Assembly (NCBI RefSeq): GCF_022870885.1
Contig: NZ_CP091509.1
Span: 1,612,001 to 1,676,000, forward strand
Reading direction: 5' to 3'
Length of the DNA: 64,000 nucleotides
DNA from: Neisseria dumasiana
GTDB lineage: Bacteria > Pseudomonadota > Gammaproteobacteria > Burkholderiales > Neisseriaceae
Shown: positions 15,897 through 24,939 of the stretch, in pieces
Layout of the letters: each line of letters begins with the position of its first letter
Position numbering within the stretch: the first letter of the stretch is position 1
Translations under genes and position numbers: made by a program
Notes under the pieces: model-generated
Databases searched by the model: none
What the model was told of the DNA's origin: nothing
The model's input: only the letters and a program-made list of their open reading frames with translations

Positions 15897-18800
15897 ATGA
15901 CAAAAACCACGCGATTAACCCAGCAGGATTTGCAGATTTACCCCAGCCAACGCTTGACCGACACGCCCGACGGCGGCGGATTGATGGTCGGAACGCCGTT
16001 AACGGGCGAGGATAACGAGATTTTTCCGCCGGTATCCGACGTTGACCGCACGATGGGCAGTTTTGATGCGCGCCTGTTGTATCCGGGTGTGTTGCGGGCG
16101 GATGCGGAGCCGCTTTACGGGGCGCACTTTATCATTTCCGAGCCGCCGCAGGCAGATAATGTGTCGTTTTTGGCGTTTAAAGCCCGCAACTACGGCGAAA
16201 GCCGCGCCGAAATTATGCCCCGCATCGAAGCATACAGCGTACCCACCGTGGAAAGCCGCATGACCCTGCTTGGTCGACACATGGCCGGCATCCGCATGAT
16301 TCAGGCGTACCAGCGAGAAGAAGCTCCGCTGCCGAAAGTGGGCGAACGCTACTGCTTGGAAATGCGCGAAACATCGGGCAATAAAAACATCATCCGCTAT
16401 CAGTATTTTCGTATCGCCGATTTGGAACACGAGGTGCGCACATTTGAAATCCCGCTGCCGGGCGGTGGGGTAAAGGAAATCCAGCGGCGCGTGCTGAAAA
16501 TGGAGATTTACAACCCTTTATCAGACGACTACAACGGCACCGCCTACCCCGTCGAAGGCTATGCGGGCAACGGCACGGCCATTCTGGAAACGCAGGTTGC
16601 CGATTCGGCGACCTACTACGGGGTGCGCCCGTTGGCCGAAGCCCTGAATAAAGGCTCGCTGGAACTGCGGGTGGACAGCATTTATGAAAAGCTGGTGCCG
16701 ACATCCACGGTAGAAACCCCTTATGCCGACCAGTATCCTGTGGCGGCCGAAGCGTGGGTTCCTGCGGGGGCGGAGCGTGTCATGTTTAAGTCGGAGGGCG
16801 CGGTATCCGGCAATATTTGGCTTGAGCATCCCGTTATTCCGGGTACGGTCAAAATACAGGGCTGGCAAGACGATGCTCAAGGCCGTCTGAAAAAAGGCGG
16901 CAATATTGTCAACATCGACTACAAGCGCGGCCTGATTGCCGATATGCCGCCGAGTTTTGCTTTAACCGTAACCGCCGTTCCGGGGGCGGTGCAAACTGCT
17001 GCCCGAAACTCAACCTATATCGAAATCAAAGACACCAACCAAGGTACGCAATGGGCACCGCTGTTGCAGCCTGCGCCGTTGCGGGGCAGCCTGACCGTAT
17101 CGTTTATGAGCTTGGGTGTGTGGTACACCCTGCGCGATATGGGCGACGGCATTTTGCGCGACGGCGAAAACAACCCTTGCGGCACGGTAGAGCCGACTGG
17201 GTCGGCGGTGGTGTCGTTGCCGACCCTGCCCGATGTCGGTACCAACCTTGTTTTTGCATGGTCGCCTGAATCCGATTACAAAACATTTAAAGCCGATAAA
17301 GCGGGCACGGACTCCGTTGCTAAAAGCGTGGAAGGTTGGGCGGTATATCCCAAACAGGCGGCGGGCCGAATCAAGCCCGGTACCTTGAGTATGACGTGGA
17401 ATGACGGAGAAGAAAAAACCGCTACCGATAACAGCGGCGGCAAGCTTACCGGCCACGCCGAAGGCGATGTGTTTTACGATGCCGGCCGTGTGTGGGTATC
17501 GTCGGGTATTAATGCGTCCACCGTGCGTATCAACTGGCAGGAGTACACCGATTTGCCGGTTAAAACCGAGGTACGCGACAGCATGCAGGATACGTTGCGC
17601 ATTTCAGTTGGAAAAACCGCACCGGGATCGCTGAACATGTTTGTGCGGATGTTGGTATCTGTTGCCGGCACGCAGCGCACCCGTATCAAAATCGGCGAGG
17701 GCGGCTTGTTCGGGCGTTACGAATATGACAAAACAGACCATCAATACGATAACCAATCGTTCACGGCTGAAATAAGCGATAGCGGCCAAGGCAGCCTGAT
17801 GATGAACGGCAAAGTGCTGGCGGGAACCAGTATCAATTATGCTGACGGCTCTATTGTGCTGCCTGCATCTGCCTTTAAAATTCGTGCGTTTGGTTATCAG
17901 GATGCGTTGGCCGAAATAGGTTCCGGCGCTAAAAAAATCAATATCCGCGGCCAAGAGTATGAGTTGGATAGTTTTACCGTCAACTTTACCTATGCTTCGG
18001 CTACTGTGATGCCGTCTGAAACGGTGCGGGCGGTGGAGCGCACGGAAACCGTGCCGACCATGAGTTTCAACGTGCTGCGCGGCGGTTATGCAGGCAGCCG
18101 CGTGGTTACGGATACATGGGCTTTTACGGCGGGCGAAACCAAAATCATCGAGCGCGGCGGCCAGTTGTACAAAAACTGGAGCCATCAAACCGGCACGGGC
18201 GATGTTATCGGCAGTATAAATACGCGCACCGGCGAGATTGTGATGTCCGATATTTCGATTAACCTTGCCACCATTAAAATTGTTGCAGGTATCGTCGGGG
18301 AGCCGGATACTAAAATCGGTAATTTTGTCGGGCGCACCCCCGCTGCGCCGGTCAAGCCCGAAAGTTTTACCGTGTATGCCACGGAAACAGGCGCAGACGG
18401 CCAAGTGCGGACATTGACGGGGCGGTCAAATGCCTTGGGCGAGATTGACGGCGAGCTTAAGGGCAAAATCCACTATGAGACAGGTTTTTTCAGTATTGAG
18501 GGCGGGGCATTGTTTTATGCAGACACCCTGCGCTTCAACTGTGTAACCCAAGACAATATCCCGCTGGATTCCAGTATTATCGGCATTGATTCCGTGCGCC
18601 TGCCGTCTGACGGCCGTGTGCCGGTGTACCGCAAAGGCGATATGATTGTGATCGGCAACCGCATCAAACAGGATTTGGGCAGCACGTTTACGGGTAATCA
18701 AACCGTGCAGCTTGACCGTCAAAACAGCGACCGCATTTGTTTGGTTGATGCCAAGGGCAAGCATGTGTTGGCCGATAAATACAGCTATGATTTGGCTGCC

Positions 18801-19445
18801 GGCACGATAACGTTTGCCGAGCCGTTGGATTTGTCGGACTACACCTACCCCCTCACGGCGGTACAGGCGTGGGAAGAGGAAAACCGTGTGATGGGTGTGG
18901 ATATTTCAGGCCGTCTGAAATTGCAGTTTCCCGTAGGGCGAGATTATCCGAAAGAATCGACCTATATATCCAGTGCATTAATCGGCGGAGATTTGCTGGT
19001 GCGGGCGACCGAGCCGTTTTCGCAGCAGGCTTGGGATAATGTTTGGGCGGACGAAATCCGCGGCAATCCCGTTTTGTCGCGACTAGATGTCAAAAACTAC
19101 CCGATTAAGCTCACCAGCAACGGCGCGATTACCGAGCGTTGGCTGCTGCGCTTTACCAGCGACACCCAATACGAGCTGTACGGCGAGCGGCTGGGCTTGA
19201 TTGCCAAGGGCGATACTTTGGGCGATTTGGCTCCGGTCAACCCCGCCACAGGCAAGCCGTATTTCACGCTCAACCGCTTGGCATTCGGCGGCGGCTGGGG
19301 AAGTGGCAACTGTGTGCGCTTTAATACCTACGGCACGCCGACGCCTGTTTGGATTCTGCGGGCGGTGCAACCGACCACGGTTAAGCAGACCGAGCGCGAC
19401 GGATTTTCCGCCTGCCTGCGCGGTAATACCGTTATCGATGAGTAA
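15897..19445 (+). CDS. large tail tip / hub structural protein
   Basis: A 1182-residue, beta-rich protein with few Cys and no signal peptide or coiled coil. The first 200 residues have the feel of a conserved phage virion protein (DRTMGSFDARLLYPGVL, EAYSVPTVESRMTLLGRHMA). Later parts repeat beta-sandwich-like strands. Its size and position after the tape measure suit the central tip or baseplate-like protein of a siphovirus tail, which contacts the cell and closes the tube. An uptake-sequence terminator region follows it. Role inferred from order and length. Confidence 0.68.
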   Translation: MTKTTRLTQQDLQIYPSQRLTDTPDGGGLMVGTPLTGEDNEIFPPVSDVDRTMGSFDARLLYPGVLRADAEPLYGAHFIISEPPQADNVSFLAFKARNYGESRAEIMPRIEAYSVPTVESRMTLLGRHMAGIRMIQAYQREEAPLPKVGERYCLEMRETSGNKNIIRYQYFRIADLEHEVRTFEIPLPGGGVKEIQRRVLKMEIYNPLSDDYNGTAYPVEGYAGNGTAILETQVADSATYYGVRPLAEALNKGSLELRVDSIYEKLVPTSTVETPYADQYPVAAEAWVPAGAERVMFKSEGAVSGNIWLEHPVIPGTVKIQGWQDDAQGRLKKGGNIVNIDYKRGLIADMPPSFALTVTAVPGAVQTAARNSTYIEIKDTNQGTQWAPLLQPAPLRGSLTVSFMSLGVWYTLRDMGDGILRDGENNPCGTVEPTGSAVVSLPTLPDVGTNLVFAWSPESDYKTFKADKAGTDSVAKSVEGWAVYPKQAAGRIKPGTLSMTWNDGEEKTATDNSGGKLTGHAEGDVFYDAGRVWVSSGINASTVRINWQEYTDLPVKTEVRDSMQDTLRISVGKTAPGSLNMFVRMLVSVAGTQRTRIKIGEGGLFGRYEYDKTDHQYDNQSFTAEISDSGQGSLMMNGKVLAGTSINYADGSIVLPASAFKIRAFGYQDALAEIGSGAKKINIRGQEYELDSFTVNFTYASATVMPSETVRAVERTETVPTMSFNVLRGGYAGSRVVTDTWAFTAGETKIIERGGQLYKNWSHQTGTGDVIGSINTRTGEIVMSDISINLATIKIVAGIVGEPDTKIGNFVGRTPAAPVKPESFTVYATETGADGQVRTLTGRSNALGEIDGELKGKIHYETGFFSIEGGALFYADTLRFNCVTQDNIPLDSSIIGIDSVRLPSDGRVPVYRKGDMIVIGNRIKQDLGSTFTGNQTVQLDRQNSDRICLVDAKGKHVLADKYSYDLAAGTITFAEPLDLSDYTYPLTAVQAWEEENRVMGVDISGRLKLQFPVGRDYPKESTYISSALIGGDLLVRATEPFSQQAWDNVWADEIRGNPVLSRLDVKNYPIKLTSNGAITERWLLRFTSDTQYELYGERLGLIAKGDTLGDLAPVNPATGKPYFTLNRLAFGGGWGSGNCVRFNTYGTPTPVWILRAVQPTTVKQTERDGFSACLRGNTVIDE

Positions 19446-19469
19446 GGTATATAATGCGCTTTAACAACT

Positions 19470-19514
19470 CCCCCTGCTTTGCCGTCGCCCGTGGCGGGTT
19501 CACAAGGCAGGGGG
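19470..19514 (+). terminator. long hairpin after the tail tip gene
   Basis: CCCCCTGC (19470-19477) pairs with GCAGGGGG (19507-19514). The enclosed loop has its own CCCG/CGGG mini-stem. Only a weak T stretch follows. Confidence 0.5.
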
Positions 19515-19524
19515 CTTTCCGAAT

Positions 19525-19557
19525 AAGGCCGTCTGAAATTATGTTCAGGCGGCCTTT
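19525..19557 (+). terminator. imperfect uptake-sequence terminator
   Basis: AAGGCCGTCTGAA (19525-19537) pairs with TTCAGGCGGCCTT (19544-19556), with a single G-U pair, followed by T. The right arm is a one-base variant of the uptake sequence. Confidence 0.65.
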
Positions 19558-19646
19558 GTTGTGAATGAAGCGGGTCGACAACTTAATCTATTGCGCGCGC
19601 GGGAAAATCGGGCATCTAAAACCGATTTTAAAAGGCAGATTAAACC

Positions 19647-20594
19647 ATGTTTAAAACCGAACGTGTGCCGGTTACTTTATTTCAATCGACCGATGAGAGC
19701 GCGCCTCAGCTTACCGCATCCGCGGGCAGTCTGAAAACCATTTTGAAAGCCTGTTTGGTAACGGGCTATGGCGACAAGCAGCCGCTGGGCTGGGAATCGG
19801 CTCATGAAGACAGCACCTATATTGCCTTCCGCAGCAAACACAACAAAGCCAGCAAGTGTTGGATTTCTGTTGATAACCAATACGAACGTGCGGCGGTGGT
19901 AACAGGCTATCATGAGATGTCGGCAAAAAACACCGGAGAAAATCAGTTCGGCGAAGGACTCGTTAAATTGTTTGACAGCCAATCGCAAAATGCTCCGTGG
20001 GTGTTGGTAGGACATGAACGCGGCTTTTGCCTGCTGGTAAGGTCGGCATATCAATATAAAGAAAGCTGCTCGCAGATGATTTATTTCGGTGATTTTTCCA
20101 CTCTTGCACCTGCCGATAACAAGAATTGTATTTTGCTCAAAAGCGGACATCAATTGAGCGATGCGAAATACCTTACTTCGGCTTTCTATGGTGTGGGTGA
20201 CCAAATCGTAGCTTCCAACTCAAGCCAAATGCCCAGATACCAGAGTGCCCTCGCTGTTTCTGCCGACAAACTGGGGCACGATGTAACGTGTGCGTTTGCT
20301 TCTGCTGCTCAGGCATATAGAAATGCAACCTACCCTGATTTCGTATCACAAGGTTTCTCGGCTTTTGAGATTTTTATAGTGGAATATAGATTCGTCAACA
20401 ACTCAAGCAGATATCATTTGCGTGGCTTGCTCGGCGGTATCATGATGATAAGGGAGAACCTCTCCAATATGACAGATCTTATATTCTTTGACAATATAGA
20501 TGAGAGCGGAGACCGTTTCATTAAATTCAACACCAACGATCAGTATGTCGGTCGGGATTGCTTCCTGCTCAACTCTACAGCATGGGAAATTTAA
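19647..20594 (+). CDS. phage tail protein, unknown function
   Basis: A 315-residue protein. Residues 1-60 contain LKTILKACLVTGYGDKQPLG, a short motif I have seen near the start of several phage tail proteins. The rest is mixed alpha/beta with many aromatic residues and no signal peptide. It begins the second tail gene cluster after a terminator, and the next gene starts 3 bases after its stop. Its codon use is less GC-rich toward the 3' end (from about 20.3 kb), which can mean a variable C-terminal domain. A tip-associated role is inferred from position. Confidence 0.6.
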   Translation: MFKTERVPVTLFQSTDESAPQLTASAGSLKTILKACLVTGYGDKQPLGWESAHEDSTYIAFRSKHNKASKCWISVDNQYERAAVVTGYHEMSAKNTGENQFGEGLVKLFDSQSQNAPWVLVGHERGFCLLVRSAYQYKESCSQMIYFGDFSTLAPADNKNCILLKSGHQLSDAKYLTSAFYGVGDQIVASNSSQMPRYQSALAVSADKLGHDVTCAFASAAQAYRNATYPDFVSQGFSAFEIFIVEYRFVNNSSRYHLRGLLGGIMMIRENLSNMTDLIFFDNIDESGDRFIKFNTNDQYVGRDCFLLNSTAWEI

Positions 20595-20597
20595 ACC

Positions 20598-21017
20598 ATG
20601 CTGTTTAAGTCCCGTATAGCTATTTACAGGCGGCCGCGTCATGAACAGCCTGTGAAGATGGCGGTTAAGAGCCGTGCTGTTATTTACAGCCGTCCCCGCC
20701 ATTCTCAGCCTTTATTTGGTGTGGTCAAATCCCGAACGGGAAACCACTACGGCCGCACTCACGGCGGCGGTTTTATTGCCGGGCGCGGCGACGGTATTTT
20801 GACCGTAGGAGGCCAGCCCGCCGAGCGGCGCATCCTCTTATTCGAGCGCGAAACGTTTGCGGTAGTGCGCGGGGTGTGGAGCCGACCCGACGGAACTTAT
20901 CTGCTCGACCGCATTAACCCTGACCGCGACTATTTGGTGCTGGCCCTCGACCATAAAAAACAATACGAGCCGGTTGCCTATGATTTTGTGCGCCCGGCTG
21001 TGCCTGAAAGCGGCTAG
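20598..21017 (+). CDS. small tail-associated protein with internal repeat
   Basis: A 139-residue basic protein. The first 50 residues hold an imperfect tandem repeat: FKSRIAIYRRPRHEQP and VKSRAVIYSRPRHSQP, followed by VKSRTGNHYGRTHGGG. The second half (LFERETFAVVRGVWSRPDGT, then YLLDRINPDRDYLVLALDHK) resembles a small beta-sandwich, similar to carboxypeptidase-regulatory-like modules often found in phage tail tips. Its TAG stop overlaps an uptake sequence (21016-21027). Confidence 0.6.
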   Translation: MLFKSRIAIYRRPRHEQPVKMAVKSRAVIYSRPRHSQPLFGVVKSRTGNHYGRTHGGGFIAGRGDGILTVGGQPAERRILLFERETFAVVRGVWSRPDGTYLLDRINPDRDYLVLALDHKKQYEPVAYDFVRPAVPESG

Positions 21018-21027
21018 GCCGTCTGAA
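21016..21027 (+). repeat. DNA uptake sequence overlapping a stop codon
   Basis: A perfect AGGCCGTCTGAA sharing AG with the TAG stop at 21015-21017. Confidence 0.9.
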
Positions 21028-21036
21028 TAACACACC

Positions 21037-22905
21037 ATGAGCGATACCCGCAGCACTTCCCCCGATGCCTTGCCGTTGCCGTTCGGTTTGCCGATTGCTG
21101 CCGACCGTAACGTTGCGGCATTGCCTTTGCCGCTCAAACGGCGGTTGGGCGACGTGCAAGACGGCGGTTCGGTTGCCCCTGATAAAGACCGTGACTACGG
21201 TTATAACCCGTGGCGCGACCCTGTGCGGCCGATGGTGTCGGCATCGTTCGGCTTTGTGTTGCCGCCCGTTGCTATGCGTGCGGCCCTGCAAGGCGGTTTT
21301 TCAGGTGGCCTGCCCGTAGCGTTGGATTATGCCGGTGTGTATATGGATGCGGTAGATGTGGCCGCCTGTATGCAGGCTGCGGTGCAGGGTATGGCAGCCC
21401 TGAAACGCAAGCAAAAAAGCGTGTATGCCCCCGCCGTGCTGTATGCCGGCGAAGCCACAGCCAATATCAGCGGCATGGCGGATTTGAGGCGCGAAACCCG
21501 CGCAAATATGTCGGGCGGGGCGTCTTTGGTAAGGTGTGACCGTCAACCGTCGGGCGTGGCCGAAGCATTGCGTAAGTGCGGGCTGCATGATTTTAGGCCG
21601 TCTGAAAGCAAGGTGTTTACATTGGATGCTTACGTTTCCGCCCGCGCGCCAACGGCAGCCTGCCGAAAATCGGTAAGCCTGCCCGCCTTGCCCGTGCCGT
21701 GCGAGTGGTACGAAATCCCCGCCGAGCCTATGCCGCCGCAACCGCCCGACAATACTTATGTATGCGGCTTGCGCCCGCCGCCCGATAAGATGCCGCTGCG
21801 TTTCCGCCGCCGCGTTATCGGGCATGGCTCCGGCAGTATGCCGATACCGTTTACCTGTCATCCCGAACTTAAAACCCCCGTATTAAAGGCTTATATGATA
21901 GTCAATACCGTATCCGCATCGTTTGACGATACCCCGCTCACGCTGTTATCGGCATCGTTTACCACCGATATGGGCGGTTATTGTTGGCAGGGTACGGTGA
22001 CGGTGCCCCCTGATGATTTTGCCCGGCTGGGTATGGATGATCGGGCAAAAGGCCGCGAAGCGGTGATTGCCGTCAATATTAATGGCGGGCTTTTTGTCAT
22101 ATTGGCCGAGGAATACCGAGACAACCGTGCGTTCGGCCAAAAAAGCTACACGGTATCAGGCCGCAGCGTTACCGCCCGTTTGGGCGAGAGTTATGCCGTA
22201 CAGGCAGGCGGTGTGTTTGATGCGCCTATTTATGCGCGCCAAATTGCCGACACCCAGTTGAAAAACACGGGTATCAGATTAACCGACTGGCGGGCGGCCG
22301 ATTGGCTGATTCCTGCCGGCATCTACGCATCAACCGATAAAACGCCGATGGCGGTTTTGCAGGAATTGGCGCAGGCGGCAGGGGCGTTTGTCGAAAGCCA
22401 CCCCGGAAATGCCGAAATCAACATCAAGCCCCGCTGGAAAAAGCCCGCGTGGGAAGTATCTGCCGCGTCGCCTGATGTTTCCATTCCTGCCTCCGTTATT
22501 TTGAGTGTCAGCGGCAGCCGCAGCGTTAAACCGCTGGCAGGCGGTGTATTTGTGTATGCCGACCATGCCAAAGGCAAAGGGGCGGACGTTTACCGCAAAA
22601 CGGGCAACCGTGAGCCGCGAGCCGCAGCCGTTACGGGGCCACTTTATACCGACATCCCCGTGCTTCAGGCGGCGGGTGTGGCGGCATTGAGCGATACGGG
22701 TACGCACAAAACCGAAACCGTTACCCTGCCCGTATCCGACAAATATGCCCTGCCGTTGGCGCAATTGGGGCAGATTTGGCAGATACAGGAGCCTGCGGGG
22801 TCGTGGCAAGGCGTGGTAACGGGTGTGACGCTGGCCGTCGATATTGAAAACGAAGCCCCGCGTGTATTGCAAACGGTAGTTATTAACCGCTACTTGGATA
22901 ATTAA
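21037..22905 (+). CDS. phage tail hub-like protein
   Basis: A 622-residue protein. The N-terminal 250 residues are Pro/Arg-rich and contain many short strands. The C-terminal part, from about residue 290, has the layout of baseplate-hub (gp27/gpD-like) proteins: YMIVNTVSASFDDTPLTLLS, then SYTVSGRSVTARLG, then IYASTDKTPMAVLQELAQAA, then LPLAQLGQIWQIQEP. Such hub proteins cap the tail tube and hold the receptor-binding fibre. The gene is preceded by an uptake sequence and followed closely by a 75-residue gene. Confidence 0.62.
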   Translation: MSDTRSTSPDALPLPFGLPIAADRNVAALPLPLKRRLGDVQDGGSVAPDKDRDYGYNPWRDPVRPMVSASFGFVLPPVAMRAALQGGFSGGLPVALDYAGVYMDAVDVAACMQAAVQGMAALKRKQKSVYAPAVLYAGEATANISGMADLRRETRANMSGGASLVRCDRQPSGVAEALRKCGLHDFRPSESKVFTLDAYVSARAPTAACRKSVSLPALPVPCEWYEIPAEPMPPQPPDNTYVCGLRPPPDKMPLRFRRRVIGHGSGSMPIPFTCHPELKTPVLKAYMIVNTVSASFDDTPLTLLSASFTTDMGGYCWQGTVTVPPDDFARLGMDDRAKGREAVIAVNINGGLFVILAEEYRDNRAFGQKSYTVSGRSVTARLGESYAVQAGGVFDAPIYARQIADTQLKNTGIRLTDWRAADWLIPAGIYASTDKTPMAVLQELAQAAGAFVESHPGNAEINIKPRWKKPAWEVSAASPDVSIPASVILSVSGSRSVKPLAGGVFVYADHAKGKGADVYRKTGNREPRAAAVTGPLYTDIPVLQAAGVAALSDTGTHKTETVTLPVSDKYALPLAQLGQIWQIQEPAGSWQGVVTGVTLAVDIENEAPRVLQTVVINRYLDN

Positions 22906-22918
22906 GGCGATTTTAAAA

Positions 22919-23146
22919 ATGAACATTTTTGAGCAATTTAATGCCATTTTTAACCGCGAGCAGCGCGGTATTGCCAAAATCACAGGTGATTTGGGCGGCG
23001 GCAGCTTTGCCGCCCGTGCGCACGGTGGCGGAAACATCGTTTTAAGCGGTCAGGCGGCGAACGGGCAGAGCGTGTTTTACGACAAGCGTACCAATAAGAT
23101 TCTCGGGCAGGCTCCCGATTTGCAAATCACCGATATTCCCGTGTAG
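22919..23146 (+). CDS. small Gly-rich tail protein
   Basis: A 75-residue protein with MNIFEQFNAIFNREQRGIAK and a Gly-rich centre (GDLGGGSFAARAHGGGNIVL). It lies between the hub-like gene and the fibre-region genes, 13 bases after the former. Size and position match the small proteins encoded next to tail hubs in D3112/B3-type phages. No family recognised. Confidence 0.6.
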   Translation: MNIFEQFNAIFNREQRGIAKITGDLGGGSFAARAHGGGNIVLSGQAANGQSVFYDKRTNKILGQAPDLQITDIPV

Positions 23147-23195
23147 TGAACGGCCTGTACTCTGATAAGGCCGTCTGAAAACGTAAACTTTCCCC

Positions 23196-23531
23196 ATGAA
23201 CAAGCCTTTAACCTACAAGCGCGGCGAAACCGTGGAAATCACGCTGCTGTTAGATATTTTGGACGACTACGGCATTTCCGCCCTTTATGGCGTGAATACC
23301 CTTGCCCGTATCCGCCCGAAATTCGGCAATGACGCGGCAGCAGCCTTTGCCGTGGATGTGTTTCCCGAGCAAAACCGCGTGTTGTTGACGCTGCCTGCCG
23401 AGCAGTCGGCCAAGCTGAAAGAAGGTGCTTATGTTGCCGATGTGGCCTTTACCCGCCTTTCAGACGGCCTTGTGCAGATGAGTGGGGATATAGCCGTCGA
23501 AATCATCAAGGGGACGAGCCATGCTGGTTAA
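23196..23531 (+). CDS. phage protein of the tail-fibre region
   Basis: A 111-residue soluble protein beginning MNKPLTYKRGETVEITLLL. It has alternating strands and an Ala-rich middle, and resembles the small beta-sandwich proteins commonly encoded before tail fibres. It overlaps the next gene by 11 bases. An uptake sequence lies 24 bases before the start and no strong Shine-Dalgarno is visible. Function unknown. Confidence 0.58.
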   Translation: MNKPLTYKRGETVEITLLLDILDDYGISALYGVNTLARIRPKFGNDAAAAFAVDVFPEQNRVLLTLPAEQSAKLKEGAYVADVAFTRLSDGLVQMSGDIAVEIIKGTSHAG

Positions 23532-23724
23532 CTTCCGCGTTTACCGCGGCAATATTGCCCATGCCGAACGGCGGTTCGATGACGATTTATATAAGGTTTG
23601 GCTCGCCCAGCCCGAAAACCAAGGCAAAACCTTTGATGACTTTACCGTGTGGCTACAAAGTTTCAGGCCGTCTGAAGAAGAGGCTCCCGATTTTGTCGCC
23701 CGCCTGATTTTAGCCATGTCATAA
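23521..23724 (+). CDS. small phage protein of the tail-fibre region
   Basis: A 67-residue protein translated from an ATG inside the end of the previous gene, so it is almost certainly coupled to it. It has mixed charged and aromatic residues (LYKVWLAQPENQGKTFDDF). The coding sequence itself contains an uptake sequence (around 23665-23676) that is translated as FRPSEE. No family recognised. Confidence 0.55.
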   Translation: MLVNFRVYRGNIAHAERRFDDDLYKVWLAQPENQGKTFDDFTVWLQSFRPSEEEAPDFVARLILAMS

Positions 23725-23735
23725 GTGATAAAAAT

Positions 23736-24251
23736 ATGAAATTAAGTGAACGTATTAATCAATTCATCGATAAAGTCGGCGAAGTGCTTAAGGGCATTAA
23801 GGGCGACATCGGCCATAAATCGGCATTGCAGACCGAGCATAAAGACAGCTTGGTGGGCGCGGTCAACGAGCTTAAAACCCGAATCGACAACGCTTCATCA
23901 GGCGGAAATGCCGCCATTAACGACAACGCGCCCGCGTCTGAATCTAGCGTTTACTCCAGTCAAAAAACGCAACAGCTGATTGATGCCGCTAAAAATGATG
24001 TAAAACAGGAAGTTAAAACCGAAATCTTAGACGGTGCAGAAGAAGCCTACGATACTCTGAAAGAGGTAGGAAACTATATTAAAGAAGATAAAAGCGGAGC
24101 GGCGGCAATGGCCGAGCAAATCGGTAAGCGCTTGCGTATCGACGAATCTCAAGTGTTGTCGCCCGAGCAGAAAACCGCCGTGGAAACCACTTTGAATTTA
24201 GGCGATACCGATACCGATTTTGTCGCCCGTTTTGAGCAGGCACTGCAATGA
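23736..24251 (+). CDS. tail fibre-like coiled-coil protein
   Basis: A 171-residue protein. Residues about 30-50 carry the motif HKDSLVGAVNELKTRID, which is typical of phage fibre and appendage shafts. Most of the rest is predicted helical with heptad-like spacing, so a trimeric shaft is likely. It overlaps the following gene by 4 bases (ATGA). Together with that gene it could form the receptor-binding appendage: shaft encoded here, tip encoded downstream. No receptor-binding domain is recognisable. Confidence 0.65.
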   Translation: MKLSERINQFIDKVGEVLKGIKGDIGHKSALQTEHKDSLVGAVNELKTRIDNASSGGNAAINDNAPASESSVYSSQKTQQLIDAAKNDVKQEVKTEILDGAEEAYDTLKEVGNYIKEDKSGAAAMAEQIGKRLRIDESQVLSPEQKTAVETTLNLGDTDTDFVARFEQALQ

Positions 24252-24598
24252 CACTTAAGCAACAAATAGAGCGTCTGTGCGACCGCATCGCCGATGAGTT
24301 CGAGAAATTGAAACAAAACAGTGCTGTGCCGCCTTACCAAGAATTTCAAGAAGGGTATTACACCCGCCAGCAATTGGAGCAATTTAACGGCGGCAAGCCT
24401 TTAGCTAATTCTCGGTTTGTTACTTGCCCTTGGCCAAAGGCATTTCAAGGGCGGCCGTGTGTACAAATAACGCTTGATATTGTCTCGTCTAGTTCAAGAG
24501 TTCAATATATTCAAAATATTACAGAGAGTAGTTTCGATGTTGCCACCAACTACGCAGCCGACCTTCGGGGCGTGTGGTTTAGGGCATATGTGAAATAA
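24248..24598 (+). CDS. putative tail fibre tip or fibre-associated protein
   Basis: A 116-residue protein. A short N-terminal helix (LKQQIERLCDRIADEFEKLK) could continue the coiled-coil shaft of the upstream protein. The remainder is a small beta-rich domain that is more AT-rich than the phage average. The start codon overlaps the upstream stop (ATGA). Such a small variable last fibre gene is a common place for receptor specificity, but that role is only inferred. Confidence 0.55.
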   Translation: MTLKQQIERLCDRIADEFEKLKQNSAVPPYQEFQEGYYTRQQLEQFNGGKPLANSRFVTCPWPKAFQGRPCVQITLDIVSSSSRVQYIQNITESSFDVATNYAADLRGVWFRAYVK

Positions 24599-24754
24599 GG
24601 AGGATTGTAATTTAGAGATTTTAATGAGGGGCGGCGACGGGCAGGTGCTGGAACACTTGCCCGCCAGCCAAGCAGACCTAACCTGCATTGACTTCTAGGG
24701 CCGCCTTGCCTAGCTAGGCGGCGGAGATTTTACCTTAAACGGAGTGAATGCGAC

Positions 24755-24868
24755 ATGGTTAATTATCGCCAATTACGCTGCGTCTGCTGTTTAAAGCTGT
24801 TGGCTAAAGGCAGCGGTAGCGTGCAAATTAAGTGTAACCGCTGTAAAACAATCAATACTTTCAATTAA
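24755..24868 (+). CDS. com: Com-like zinc-finger translational activator
   Basis: A 37-residue protein with two CxxC pairs: RCVCCLKLLAKG at the start and IKCNRCKTINTF at the end. Spacing and residues match the Com protein of phage Mu, a zinc-finger RNA-binding protein that opens a stem-loop in mom mRNA so the modification gene can be translated. Here it directly precedes two DNA methyltransferase genes, in place of mom. GGAG lies 11 bases before the ATG. It is shorter than Mu Com (about 62 residues) because the region after the second knuckle is missing. The target motifs proposed are at 24877-24894 and 25790-25807. Confidence 0.85.
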   Translation: MVNYRQLRCVCCLKLLAKGSGSVQIKCNRCKTINTFN

Positions 24869-24876
24869 TTGGTTAA

Positions 24877-24894
24877 CAGAGTGCCTTGAGCGCC
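24877..24894 (+). promoter_or_regulatory. 18-bp motif before methyltransferase 1 (candidate Com target)
   Basis: CAGAGTGCCTTGAGCGCC, matching 16 of 18 bases with the motif at 25790-25807 in front of methyltransferase 2. Such sharing between two unrelated leaders next to a Com gene suggests a common RNA-binding site. Binding is inferred. Confidence 0.5.
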
Positions 24895-24917
24895 ATATTT
24901 TAAAATAGAGCATCAAG
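24885..24917 (+). promoter_or_regulatory. hairpin in the leader of the cytosine methyltransferase gene
   Basis: CTTGA (24885-24889) pairs with TCAAG (24913-24917), extended by GC/GC with one bulged A. The loop contains the perfect palindrome TATTTTAAAATA (24896-24907). It sits just upstream of the Shine-Dalgarno and start, and overlaps the shared 18-bp motif, so it could be a translation-inhibiting stem relieved by Com, as at Mu mom. Confidence 0.45.
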
Positions 24918-24939
24918 AATGCCGACGCGAAAGGAAAAT

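Noticed and set aside
24624..24698. 24-codon ATG frame (starts MRGGDGQVLEHLP) and the palindrome GCCTAGCTAGGC (24709-24720) ahead of com
   Set aside because: The frame has no Shine-Dalgarno and is too short to support. It could be a relic of a phage gene or part of the com leader.
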